64,000 nucleotides of DNA from GWE2-40-63 sp050179685 (GTDB taxonomy: Bacteria; Bacteroidota; Bacteroidia; Bacteroidales; SZUA-534). This document shows, one piece after another, positions 44,140 to 53,096 of this stretch (its first letter is position 1; the number at the start of each line of letters is the position of its first letter). Under the pieces are notes generated by a model. That model did no database searches and was not told the DNA's origin. It was given only the letters and a program-made list of their open reading frames with translations. A program made the position numbers and the translations under genes. Where the stretch lies: positions 1-64,000 of the forward strand of contig JBFXEW010000009.1 of the NCBI GenBank assembly GCA_050179685.1, in the 5' to 3' direction.

Positions 44140-44474
44140 TCGTTTTGCGGGTGCAAATGTAATAAAATATTTTAATTCGTATGATGAATGCCAATAAAAA
44201 TTGAGTTGATTTTGCAGGCTTGTATTCATGGTGTTGAAAACTAATAGCTTAAATTATATGTAATTTGGTTCAGCCTCCGAATTTTTGAAGTTTTTAATAC
44301 AAAAGGCACCATTTTTGTTTAAATCCGGAACAGTTTATTTTAGGATTTTTGTTGTTAAAAATCAGTAATACAAATAATTGGATTAATCGACATTGAAAAA
44401 GGCCCAAATACAGGTTAAATAAGGATGTATTTCCAATCTTTTTCATATATTGCGACAAACCATAATCACTATGA
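44140..44474. other. Intergenic region right of the tRNA remnant
   Basis: About 335 bp with AT-rich DNA. A 111-codon minus-strand open frame overlaps this region and the next gene; I regard it as a shadow. I see no RNA or promoter with confidence. Confidence 0.5.
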
Positions 44475-44858
44475 ATGATGTCTAAAGAGAAATTCCAAAT
44501 AGAATTTTCAATAAAATCGACTGAAAAGTTATTGTTTAATCGCTTAAGCACTGCTGGTGGACTCCATGAGTGGTTTGCCGAGAATGTAAAAGTAAATGGT
44601 AAGGTTTTCACCTTTGAGTGGGATGGCACGGAGCAAGAGGCGGAGATGATTCATAAAAAGGATTTAAAGTTTGTGAGGTTTCACTGGCTCGACGATGAAG
44701 ACGAAAAATCGTATTTTGAATTTAAAATTAATATGGATGAGCTTACCGGTGAACTGGCGCTTATTGTAACTGATTTTGCTGAGTCCGACGAAGTTGAAGA
44801 CGCCAAAGAATTATGGGAATCCCAAATTGCGGAATTAAAACATGTTTTAGGCTCGTAG
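44475..44858 (+). CDS. START-like (AHSA1-type) domain protein
   Basis: A 127-aa single-domain protein that fits the START-like / AHSA1-related family of Bacteroidota: FQIEFSIKSTEKLLFNRLSTAGGLHEWFAENV at the N-terminus and a C-terminal helix ELWESQIAELKHVLGS. Two adjacent ATG codons (44475 and 44478) are both possible. The fold binds hydrophobic ligands, but the ligand is unknown. It is a stable neighbour of LptF/LptG-type genes in related genomes as far as I recall. Confidence 0.82.
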   Translation: MMSKEKFQIEFSIKSTEKLLFNRLSTAGGLHEWFAENVKVNGKVFTFEWDGTEQEAEMIHKKDLKFVRFHWLDDEDEKSYFEFKINMDELTGELALIVTDFAESDEVEDAKELWESQIAELKHVLGS

Positions 44859-44863
44859 ATTTT

Positions 44864-44893
44864 TTTGAAATCCTTGTATTTTACCTAATATTG
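44864..44893 (+). promoter_or_regulatory. Promoter before the LptF/LptG-type gene
   Basis: TTTG (44864-44867), 18 nt, then TAATATTG (44886-44893), one base off TAnnTTTG. Spacing fits the Bacteroidota consensus. It lies between the START-like gene and the permease gene. Confidence 0.55.
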
Positions 44894-44940
44894 CAGCTTC
44901 CTCGCATAGGGGAATTTTTTAGTTCCTAAAAAGAATTTTT

Positions 44941-46482
44941 GTGATTAAACGCTTACATACTTTTATTCTCAAATCGTATATAGGGCCATTTATCCTAACC
45001 TTTTTTATTTCTGTTTTTTTATTGTTGATGCAGTTTCTTTGGAAGTACATCGACGATTTGGTGGGAAAAGGACTCGACTTTATGGTAATTATGGAGCTCC
45101 TGCTTTATGCATCAGCAGGTTTGGTGCCTTTGGCTTTGCCTTTGGCAATTCTGTTAAGTTCCATCATGACTTTTGGAAATCTTGCCGAAAACTACGAATT
45201 AATGGCTTTGAAATCGGCCGGAATTTCCCTGGTCAGAATCATGTTTCCCCTGATAATTTTTGTAACATTTGTTGGGATTGGTGCTTTTTTCTTTTCGAAT
45301 AACCTGATGCCCTACACCAATCTAAAGATGGGAGCATTGCTGTACGATGTGCGTCACCAAAAACCTGAGGTTTCAATCAAAGAAGGTGTTTTTTCCGATG
45401 CGCTTGAAGGCTTCAGCATTAAAGTGGCCCGGAAGAATAAAAAAACATCGATGCTTTATCAGATTATGATTTATGATCATACCGAAAAAAACGGAAACCG
45501 TATGGTAACCGTTGCCGATTCGGGAACCATGGAGATGACTTCGGATAATAAATATATGATTCTGACCATGTTTCACGGAACAGCTTATAACGAAGTAGTT
45601 GAAAAAAAGCGTCGGCGCGAAGATAAAGAATATCCCCACCGCATCGATTATTTTGACGAGCAACGAATTCTTATCGATATGTCGGGCCTGGGCTTTGAAC
45701 GTACCGACGAAAAACTGTTCAAGAATCACTACCAGATGTTAAATCTGAATCAACTCAATACGGCTGTCGATTCCTTAAATATGGGTTTTGAGAAGAGACA
45801 AAACCTGTTTTTAACCAATTTAAAGAAAACCAACTATTTTAAACGATTAAAACCCGGTTTAACCGATAGCATTTGGTATGCACAAAACAGAATCGATACG
45901 GCTTATCTCGATTTGGATAGTTTGTTTTCATCCTTGCCTGTTCACCGGAAAAAGCAGGTATATGATCACGCCCGGAATTATGCCCGTACCACGCAATCGT
46001 TTATTAATACTTCGTCGACCGATTTAACGCATAAAATGAAGTATATTAAACGGCACGAGATTGAATGGCACCGCAAGTTTACCCTTTCGTTTGCCTGTTT
46101 GTTGCTGTTTTTTATTGGTGCACCGCTGGGTGCAATCATTCGCAAAGGCGGATTGGGAATGCCGGTGGTTGTTTCGGTTTTGTTCTTTGTAATTTACTAT
46201 GTTATAACCATTAGTGGAGAGAAATCGGCAAGAATTGGTGAGTGGCCGGCGTGGCTGGGAATGTGGATTTCGGGTATTGTACTATTTCCTGTTGGCATAT
46301 TTTTAACCTATAAAGCAGCAACCGATTCGGTAATCTTGAATACAGAAACTTACCTGGTACCCATAAAAAAAGGCTTTGAAAAATTCAAAGTGCTTTTTCA
46401 AAAACTAGTGCAATTCTTTGTAAAGAGAAAGAAAGACAAGGCGCTTATTGGTAATGACGAAAGAAATCAGGAAACCGAATAG
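44941..46482 (+). CDS. LptF/LptG-type permease (YjgP/YjgQ family)
   Basis: A 513-aa inner-membrane protein with a GTG start. Three helices at the N-terminus (FILTFFISVFLLLMQFLWKY and later LVPLALPLAILLSSIMTFGNLAENYELMALKSAGISL) and three at the C-terminus flank a large periplasmic jellyroll region (about 130-370). This is the layout of the LPS-extracting ABC exporter subunits LptF and LptG. A basic tail ends the protein. The second subunit and LptB are not in the window. Two glycosyltransferases follow closely, suggesting an envelope polysaccharide unit. Confidence 0.9.
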   Translation: MIKRLHTFILKSYIGPFILTFFISVFLLLMQFLWKYIDDLVGKGLDFMVIMELLLYASAGLVPLALPLAILLSSIMTFGNLAENYELMALKSAGISLVRIMFPLIIFVTFVGIGAFFFSNNLMPYTNLKMGALLYDVRHQKPEVSIKEGVFSDALEGFSIKVARKNKKTSMLYQIMIYDHTEKNGNRMVTVADSGTMEMTSDNKYMILTMFHGTAYNEVVEKKRRREDKEYPHRIDYFDEQRILIDMSGLGFERTDEKLFKNHYQMLNLNQLNTAVDSLNMGFEKRQNLFLTNLKKTNYFKRLKPGLTDSIWYAQNRIDTAYLDLDSLFSSLPVHRKKQVYDHARNYARTTQSFINTSSTDLTHKMKYIKRHEIEWHRKFTLSFACLLLFFIGAPLGAIIRKGGLGMPVVVSVLFFVIYYVITISGEKSARIGEWPAWLGMWISGIVLFPVGIFLTYKAATDSVILNTETYLVPIKKGFEKFKVLFQKLVQFFVKRKKDKALIGNDERNQETE

Positions 46483-46496
46483 TAAATAAAATACGC

Positions 46497-47702
46497 TTGA
46501 GAGTTTTATTTGTATGCCATAAAATGCCTTATCCTCCCAATGATGGAGGAGCCATTGCAAGTTTAAGCATGATTGAGGGATTTATGCATGCAGGTAACGA
46601 AGTACAGGTGTTAAGCATGCAAACCCACAAACACCGTTTTGCCCTCACTGAACTTCCCGAACGATTAACTAAGCAAATCACCTGGCATCAGCAATGGATG
46701 AATACGCAAATAAATTATTTTGATTTGATTTGGAATTTGCTTTTTTCATCGAAACCCTACAATGCCACCCGTTTTTATTCGCGTAATTTTGCTGAGAAAC
46801 TTAAAAGGATACTGACGGAAAATTCTTTCGATATAATTCAATTGGAAGGTTTATATGTAACACCTTACCTAACTGAAATTAGGAAATACTCAAAAGCCAC
46901 CATAGCGCTTAGGGCTCATAATGTGGAATATGAAATCTGGGAACGCCTGGCCGCGAACAGTAAAAATTTATTTAAACGCTGGTATTTTAATTTGCTGGCC
47001 AAACGAATGCGGAAAATGGAATTTACTGCTTTAGCTAAAATTGATTTATTGGTTCCCATAACGCAGCGCGATACGGAAATTCTTTTGTTTGCTAAGCCTG
47101 AAAATGTGTTTGTTTGTCCTACCGGAATTTCAACCGATGCCATTGTGGAAGCCGTACCCGCAAAACCAAATACGGTTTTTTATATCGGTGCACTCGATTG
47201 GTTACCCAATCAGGAAGGATTACTTTGGTTTTTGGAAAAGGTGTGGAAGAAACTGCAAATTAACTATCCGCAGTGGGAATTTGTAATTGCCGGTAGAAAT
47301 GCTTCGCCGGGTTTTGAGCAAAAGCTCCGCATGTATCCGATAAACTATGTAGGTCAGGTGGAAAACGCCCGTGATTTTATTTTAGAACATAATATAATGG
47401 TTGTACCTTTATGGTCGGGTAGCGGAATGCGGATAAAAATTATTGAGGGTATGGCTTGTTCAAAATGTGTACTTACTACCTCGTTGGGAGCCGAAGGAAT
47501 TGCAGCAACATCGGGAACTGATATTTTTATAGGGAATAGCTCAGCCGAATTTATTGACAACTTATCGCAACTTTTTGAAAATCCTGAAACGATTTCGCAA
47601 GTGGGTAAAAATGCAGGTACCTTTGTTAAAAACAATTACGATAATCGGCAATTGATTGCCGGACTAAGCGGTTTTTATAAATCAAAAACTGGGCTCTTAT
47701 GA
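46497..47702 (+). CDS. GT4-family glycosyltransferase
   Basis: A 401-aa GT-B fold enzyme starting at a TTG 14 nt after the permease stop, the only start that gives RVLFVCHKMPYPPNDGGAIASL, the expected N-terminal domain. The donor-site region has FYIGALDWLPNQEGLLWFL and VVPLWSGSGMRIKIIEGMACSKCVLTTSLGAEGI. The role is sugar transfer in an envelope glycan, with unknown acceptor. Its stop overlaps the next start (ATGA). Confidence 0.9.
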   Translation: MRVLFVCHKMPYPPNDGGAIASLSMIEGFMHAGNEVQVLSMQTHKHRFALTELPERLTKQITWHQQWMNTQINYFDLIWNLLFSSKPYNATRFYSRNFAEKLKRILTENSFDIIQLEGLYVTPYLTEIRKYSKATIALRAHNVEYEIWERLAANSKNLFKRWYFNLLAKRMRKMEFTALAKIDLLVPITQRDTEILLFAKPENVFVCPTGISTDAIVEAVPAKPNTVFYIGALDWLPNQEGLLWFLEKVWKKLQINYPQWEFVIAGRNASPGFEQKLRMYPINYVGQVENARDFILEHNIMVVPLWSGSGMRIKIIEGMACSKCVLTTSLGAEGIAATSGTDIFIGNSSAEFIDNLSQLFENPETISQVGKNAGTFVKNNYDNRQLIAGLSGFYKSKTGLL

Positions 47703-48880
47703 TAGCATTGGAACTCATATTTTGGTTGCTGGTATTCCTGATTGCCTATTCCTATTTATTATATCCACTTCTACTTTGGTTGTTATCAAAATTTATTCCT
47801 ACGGCAAAATCAATTCCGTTAAAATCAGACGAATTGCCAACTGTTACCTTGTTGGTTGCAGCCTATAACGAAGAAGCTTTTGTGGATGAGAAAGTAGCCA
47901 ATTCCAAAAATTTAAACTATCCGGCCAATAAACTCAAATTCATTTGGGTTACCGATGGTTCAACCGACCAGACCAATCAGAAACTCGAAAAATATCCTGA
48001 AATTACTTTGTTGTATCAGCCCGGGCGTAAAGGAAAAATAAACGCCATGAATCGGGCCATGGCCTTTGTCGATAGCGATTTAGTAATTTTTTCCGATGGT
48101 AACACTTTGTTGTCAAAAGATACCGTAATGGAAATAGTTCAAGCGTTTACCGACGAAAAAGTTGGCTGTGTAGCCGGCGAAAAGCGTATTGCTACTGCTG
48201 TAAAAGAAGATGCAGCTGCATCGGGCGAGGGCTTGTACTGGAAATACGAATCGTGGCTTAAAAACCTGGATGCTAAAGTAGGTTCCTGTATTGGTGCAGC
48301 CGGAGAATTATTTGCCATTCGTACCGCTTTGTTTTTTGAAGTTCCGGACGATACCCTTCTCGACGATTTTGTAATTTCCTTACGCATTGCCATGCAGGGC
48401 AAGCGCATTGCTTACGCACCCAAAGCCTTTGCTGTGGAAAATGCTTCGGCAAATATAGCTGAAGAAATGAAACGGAAAGTGCGGATTGCTGCGGGCAGTT
48501 TTCAGGTGCTTAGCCGGATGCCTGCTTTGTTGAATGTTTTTAAATTCGGGAAATTAAGTTGGCAGTTTGTTTCGCATAAGGTATTGCGATGGGTTGCCGT
48601 ACCATTGGGTTTATTATTGCTAATTCCATTGAATACAGTGTTGGTTTATTATCCGGATAATTCTTTTTTTTATTTTGTTATTCTACTCATCCACAGCGCC
48701 TTTTATTTATTGGTTTTTCTTGGATTTTTAATGCGAAATAAACGAATCTCAGCCGGTTTGTTATTTGCACCCTATTATTTCTTTATGGCAAACCTGGCTA
48801 TGTGGAAAGGTTTTTTGCGTTTTCTGACAAAAAAACAGTCCGTTCAATGGGAACGGGCCCGGCGGGCTGAAACCCTTTAA
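47699..48880 (+). CDS. GT2-family membrane glycosyltransferase
   Basis: A 393-aa processive-type GT2. TM1 lies at about 5-25; the catalytic domain has TLLVAAYNEEAFVDEK, WVTDGSTDQT and the DxD-like FSDGNT, then DDTLLDDFVISLRI and QVLSRMPALLNVF (a QxxRW-type area in altered form), followed by three to four C-terminal helices. It resembles polysaccharide synthases at the inner membrane. Overlap of its ATG with the GT4 stop implies translational coupling. Confidence 0.9.
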   Translation: MIALELIFWLLVFLIAYSYLLYPLLLWLLSKFIPTAKSIPLKSDELPTVTLLVAAYNEEAFVDEKVANSKNLNYPANKLKFIWVTDGSTDQTNQKLEKYPEITLLYQPGRKGKINAMNRAMAFVDSDLVIFSDGNTLLSKDTVMEIVQAFTDEKVGCVAGEKRIATAVKEDAAASGEGLYWKYESWLKNLDAKVGSCIGAAGELFAIRTALFFEVPDDTLLDDFVISLRIAMQGKRIAYAPKAFAVENASANIAEEMKRKVRIAAGSFQVLSRMPALLNVFKFGKLSWQFVSHKVLRWVAVPLGLLLLIPLNTVLVYYPDNSFFYFVILLIHSAFYLLVFLGFLMRNKRISAGLLFAPYYFFMANLAMWKGFLRFLTKKQSVQWERARRAETL

Positions 48881-48979
48881 AAGTAAAGAAGGTTTTGGTT
48901 TTGTATTTCGATGACTTAACTCAAGCTTTTCTATTTCCCTTAACATGGTTTTTAGCCCGGAATCTTTCAATTATTTAAT

Positions 48980-48987
48980 TACTTTTG
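48980..48987 (+). promoter_or_regulatory. -7 box TACTTTTG before ribBA
   Basis: An exact TAnnTTTG element followed by C, 25 nt before the ribBA ATG at 49013. No clear -33 box. The leader is far too short for an FMN riboswitch. Confidence 0.5.
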
Positions 48988-49012
48988 CAGCCAAATAAAA
49001 GCACATAAGGTA

Positions 49013-50266
49013 ATGGCTAACCAAAACGAAATAGAAATAAAACTAAATACCATCGACGAAGCAATTGAAGCCATAAAACAAGGCAAACTGGTAATTGTGG
49101 TTGACGATGAACACCGCGAAAATGAAGGTGATTTTGTGGCTGCCGCAGAATTAATTACTCCCGAAATGGTTAACTTTATGGCTACTCACGGTCGGGGATT
49201 AATTTGCACGCCAATTACTGAAGAACGCTGTGTGGAGCTCGATTTGGAATTAATGGTTGGCAAAAACACCTCGCTACATGCTACACCATTTACGGTTTCG
49301 GTCGATTTAATTGGCCAGGGTTGCACCACCGGCATTTCAGCACACGATAGGGCAAAAACAATAAAAGCCCTGGTCGATCCCAATACAAAGCCTCAGGATT
49401 TAGGCCGTCCCGGACATATTTTTCCATTGAAAGCCAAATCGCGCGGGGTTATTCAGCGGGCCGGACATACCGAAGCGGTTGTTGATTTAACCCGGATGGC
49501 AGGTTTGCAACCCGCAGGAGTTTTGGTCGAAATTATGAACGAAGATGGTTCCATGGCTCGTTTGCCACAGCTTATGCAGATTGCTCAGAAATTCGATCTT
49601 AAAATAGTTTCAATTCAGCATTTAATTGCCTACCGTTTACAGCACGAAAGCTTGATAGAGAAAGGTGTAACCGTTAAACTTCCTACCGAATTCGGAAGTT
49701 TTAATTTAATTCCTTTTCTGGATAAAACCACCAAAGAAGAACATATTGCACTTATAAAAGGCGAGTGGGCTCCTGACGAACCGGTGCTTACAAGGGTACA
49801 TTCCTCGTGCATTACCGGCGATATTTTTGGTTCCATGCGTTGCGACTGTGGTCCACAGCTGCATAAAGCCATGCAGATGATTGAAAAAGAAGGAAAAGGC
49901 GTAATTGTTTATATGAACCAGGAAGGGCGTGGAATTGGTCTTTTTAACAAAATTAAAGCCTACAAACTTCAGGAAGAAGGTATGGACACCATAGAGGCAA
50001 ACCTGGCCTTAGGTTTCAACGAAGACGAACGCGATTATGGTGTAGGCGCACAAATTTTAAAAGAACTGGGAGTTCGTAAAATGCGCTTATTAACCAATAA
50101 TCCAATTAAGCGTATCGGGCTTGAAGGTTTTGGTATTGAAGTGGTCGAAAACGTTAACCTCGAAGTACCGGTAAACCAGTTTAACCATTTTTATATGGAA
50201 ACAAAGCGCGATAAAATGGGTCATTTCTTACACCTTTTACCTTTCGAAAAAGATACCGAAAAATAA
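49013..50266 (+). CDS. ribBA: Bifunctional DHBP synthase / GTP cyclohydrolase II
   Basis: A 417-aa fusion for the first steps of riboflavin synthesis. The N-terminal RibB domain (about 10-212) shows VDDEHRENEGDFVAAAE and GHTEAVVDLTRMAGL. The C-terminal RibA domain (about 215-415) has the zinc cysteines in HSSCITGDIFGSMRCDCGPQL and the catalytic MNQEGRGIGLFNKIKAY. All expected active-site motifs are intact. It is monocistronic with its own -7 box and terminator. Confidence 0.97.
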   Translation: MANQNEIEIKLNTIDEAIEAIKQGKLVIVVDDEHRENEGDFVAAAELITPEMVNFMATHGRGLICTPITEERCVELDLELMVGKNTSLHATPFTVSVDLIGQGCTTGISAHDRAKTIKALVDPNTKPQDLGRPGHIFPLKAKSRGVIQRAGHTEAVVDLTRMAGLQPAGVLVEIMNEDGSMARLPQLMQIAQKFDLKIVSIQHLIAYRLQHESLIEKGVTVKLPTEFGSFNLIPFLDKTTKEEHIALIKGEWAPDEPVLTRVHSSCITGDIFGSMRCDCGPQLHKAMQMIEKEGKGVIVYMNQEGRGIGLFNKIKAYKLQEEGMDTIEANLALGFNEDERDYGVGAQILKELGVRKMRLLTNNPIKRIGLEGFGIEVVENVNLEVPVNQFNHFYMETKRDKMGHFLHLLPFEKDTEK

Positions 50267-50288
50267 AAACTTAAATGCTACTATATTT

Positions 50289-50322
50289 AAAGCTGCAATT
50301 GAAAGAATTGCGGCTTTTTTTT
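50289..50322 (+). terminator. Terminator of ribBA
   Basis: AAAGCTGCAATT (50289-50300) pairs with AATTGCGGCTTT (50306-50317) with one G-T pair, then a T tract to 50322. Confidence 0.88.
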
Positions 50323-50615
50323 ATGCTGTTTTTTAGTAAACAGTTCTTTAAGAATCAAATGGTTTTAACCCTTGTTTTCGACTTTAAAAACTAACGGAAA
50401 ACAATATGGTTCCTTTATTCATGCGTTTTAACAGGTTTTTATCTTTTTTTATTGCTCTATTCAATGCATTTTTTTTGTTACATTTACATGCTACTAAAAA
50501 ATAGGGATGAAACGAGTTCGATTAAAATAATTAGTCATACCAATAACTATTTTACATCATTCGATCTCGGGTCTGATGGCAGAAAGTGTTTTTAAAACTA
50601 ATAAATTAGACACAG
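50323..50615. other. Intergenic region before the Cache sensor gene
   Basis: About 290 bp of AT-rich DNA. TACATTTA at 50480-50487 is one mismatch from a -7 box. Nothing else is supported. Confidence 0.45.
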
Positions 50616-53042
50616 ATGAAAATTAAAGCTTCGTTGCATAAAAAAATGGTTTTGTATTTGGTTCCGGCTGTAATTGCAATTTTTGGGCTGGCTTTAGGAT
50701 ATATAATAAGTCATTCGCAACAGCAGTCGCTTGCCGATGCCAGGCAAATTGCCGACGAAACCGCATCGAAGTATGCAGGAATTATTAAACAAACCATCAA
50801 TAAAGATTTTGACCAGGCCCGGGGTGTTACCTATGCTTTTGAGTCCATGTTTTCGGTTTCCGATTCGCTCAAGCCTGTTTTTTTCGATAGCTTTCTTAAA
50901 AATACTTTCGACGACAATCCACAATACATCTCGTTTTGGTTGAATGCCGAGTTGAGCCATATCGACAGCAACTATATCGGTAAATCGGGGCGTGCTCGCT
51001 TTACTTTTTTTCGCGATGCTTACGGAAATGGCAAATACAAACGTGACACCCTTGATTTGGATGCTTCTAAAATTAATCCGGAAGGAGCTTATCAGGTAAT
51101 GAAAAAAGCCAAACTGGAAGCCATTATTGAGCCTTACTTTTTTTCCTATACCGATAGCGAAGACGACCAGATTCTGGAAACCAGCGTTTGTGTTCCCCTG
51201 ATGAAAGGAAATGAATTTGCCGGTTTGGTGGGCTCCGATATCGAACTGGGCTATTTTCAGGACATGGTAAAAGATGTAAAATTGTATGGCGACGGCTATG
51301 CTTTTTTAATTTCGAACGGAGGTACTTTGGTAGCTTTTCCTGATGAGGATAAAATTGGAAAATTGTTTGTCGATGAATTCGCAGATTTCGACCGTAAACA
51401 TTCCATTTTAAAGAATATAAGTACAGGAAATTCTTTTTCGTTTGTTGATGCCGATTTAATTTCGGGACGCGAAAGTTATCACACCTTTATTCCGGTTAAG
51501 CTTGGCGAAACAGATACGCCCTGGTCGTTTGCCATTAGCTTGCCTTACAAAGCAGTTAAAGCGCAAGCCAGCCGCATTGTAAATTTGTCGGTTGTAATCG
51601 GGGTAATCGGACTAATTCTGTTGAGCATATTAATTGTATTAATAGCCCGCAATATTACCAATCCTTTAAAACAAACCACCCGGGTACTTAAAAAACTTTC
51701 GCTCGGCGAAATTGATACCACAAAAACCCTGGCCATAAAATCGGGCGACGAGATTGAAGAAATGGCACAATCGGTGAATCAATTAATTGAAGGATTGAAC
51801 CGAACTGCTGAATTTGCCCGAACCATTGGTAAAGGCGATTTGAATGCCGATTTTGATAAAGCCGGCGAAAACGATATGTTGGGAAGTTCACTACTCGAAA
51901 TGCGTCAAAGTCTTAAACTGGCCGAAGAAGAAGAGCAGCACCGAAAAATTGAAGACGAAAAACAAAACTGGGCCACCCAGGGACAGGCGAAATTTGGAGA
52001 TATTCTGCGTCAGCACAATCAGCAGATTGGTGAACTGGCTTTTAATATTATGAGTAACCTGGTCGATTATATCGGGGCTATTCAGGGCGGTTTATTTATT
52101 CGGAACGATGACAATCAGGACGAAATAATCTACGAGTTGATGGGTTCGGTAGCCTACTCCCGCAAAAAAGTAATGGAGCGTAGTTTTAAACCGGGCGAAA
52201 GTCTGGTAGGGCGCTGCGCCTATGAAAAACTAACGATTTATCTCGAAGAAGTTCCCGATTCTTATGTTCATGTTACTTCAGGCCTGGGAGAATCGAACCC
52301 GCGTTCTATACTGTTGGTTCCGGCAATCTTAAACGACGAGGTTTTCGGAATTATTGAACTGGTTTCGTTTAATAAATTCGAGCCGCATCAAATTGCTTTT
52401 GTCGAGAAAATCGGGGAAAGTATTGCATCAACCATTTCAAATGCCCGGGTAAACGACCGTACCAATAAATTGCTCGAACAGTCGAAACAACAGGCTGAGG
52501 AGCTGGCAGCCCAGGAAGAGGAAATGCGTCAAAACCTCGAAGAACTTCAGGCAACGCAGGAGGAAGTTGCCCGCCTGCGCGAAGAAGAAAAAATCAAGAA
52601 TCAGAAGCTTATGGATGAGGTTGAAAAGAACCGCATCGCCTTGCTTAAGATACTCGATTATGTTCCCAATAAGGTATTCTTGAAAGACAATATGGGCAAA
52701 ATGTTGATTGTAAATAAAGCGGTGTTAAAGGCGCACAATGCTAAGCCTGAAGATTTAATCGGGAAATCGGATTTCGATTTTATTGCCGATAAAGAAAAAG
52801 CCCAGAAACTGTTTGAGCAGGAGCAGCAAATTATTAGCAGCGGAGTTCCTTTACACGAAGTTTACAGCGAAACCATTAACAAATCAGGTATGGTGCTCGA
52901 AAGCACCAAGTATCCCTTCTTTATCGATTACCTCGATATTACCGGTATTTTAGGTGTTCAGACCGATATTACCGATAAGGTTGAAAAAGATAAAACCATT
53001 GAGGACTTACAGGCAAAACTGAATCAGGCAAAGAAAAAATAG
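50616..53042 (+). CDS. Cache-HAMP-GAF-PAS sensor without an output domain
   Basis: An 808-aa membrane protein. TM1 is about 10-30, then a periplasmic double-Cache region (about 35-310, with YFFSYTDSEDDQILETSVCVPLM and GDGYAFLISNGGTLVAFP), TM2 (about 322-345), HAMP, a GAF domain (about 455-605, GGLFIRNDD.., GESLVGRCAYEKL), a coiled coil (about 610-680) and a PAS domain (about 683-795). It ends in a short coiled tail. No HisKA, HATPase, GGDEF, EAL or MCP module is present, and no such gene follows, so the effector must be a separate protein. Confidence 0.85.
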   Translation: MKIKASLHKKMVLYLVPAVIAIFGLALGYIISHSQQQSLADARQIADETASKYAGIIKQTINKDFDQARGVTYAFESMFSVSDSLKPVFFDSFLKNTFDDNPQYISFWLNAELSHIDSNYIGKSGRARFTFFRDAYGNGKYKRDTLDLDASKINPEGAYQVMKKAKLEAIIEPYFFSYTDSEDDQILETSVCVPLMKGNEFAGLVGSDIELGYFQDMVKDVKLYGDGYAFLISNGGTLVAFPDEDKIGKLFVDEFADFDRKHSILKNISTGNSFSFVDADLISGRESYHTFIPVKLGETDTPWSFAISLPYKAVKAQASRIVNLSVVIGVIGLILLSILIVLIARNITNPLKQTTRVLKKLSLGEIDTTKTLAIKSGDEIEEMAQSVNQLIEGLNRTAEFARTIGKGDLNADFDKAGENDMLGSSLLEMRQSLKLAEEEEQHRKIEDEKQNWATQGQAKFGDILRQHNQQIGELAFNIMSNLVDYIGAIQGGLFIRNDDNQDEIIYELMGSVAYSRKKVMERSFKPGESLVGRCAYEKLTIYLEEVPDSYVHVTSGLGESNPRSILLVPAILNDEVFGIIELVSFNKFEPHQIAFVEKIGESIASTISNARVNDRTNKLLEQSKQQAEELAAQEEEMRQNLEELQATQEEVARLREEEKIKNQKLMDEVEKNRIALLKILDYVPNKVFLKDNMGKMLIVNKAVLKAHNAKPEDLIGKSDFDFIADKEKAQKLFEQEQQIISSGVPLHEVYSETINKSGMVLESTKYPFFIDYLDITGILGVQTDITDKVEKDKTIEDLQAKLNQAKKK

Positions 53043-53063
53043 TTCTGTTTTCCATTATTATAG

Positions 53064-53095
53064 GAAAGGGGCTGAACGTAAGTTTGGCCCTTTTC
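53064..53095. terminator. Bidirectional terminator between convergent genes
   Basis: GAAAGGGGC (53064-53072) pairs with GCCCTTTTC (53087-53095), one G-T pair. It fills the 54-bp gap between the convergent sensor and VWA genes. Confidence 0.7.
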
Positions 53096-53096
53096 A

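Noticed and set aside
44294..44629. 111-codon minus-strand frame near the START-like gene
   Set aside because: It overlaps the better-supported plus-strand gene and shows no domain.
48881..49012. FMN riboswitch upstream of ribBA
   Set aside because: The leader after the -7 box is only about 25 nt, and no conserved riboswitch pairing is visible in the gap.
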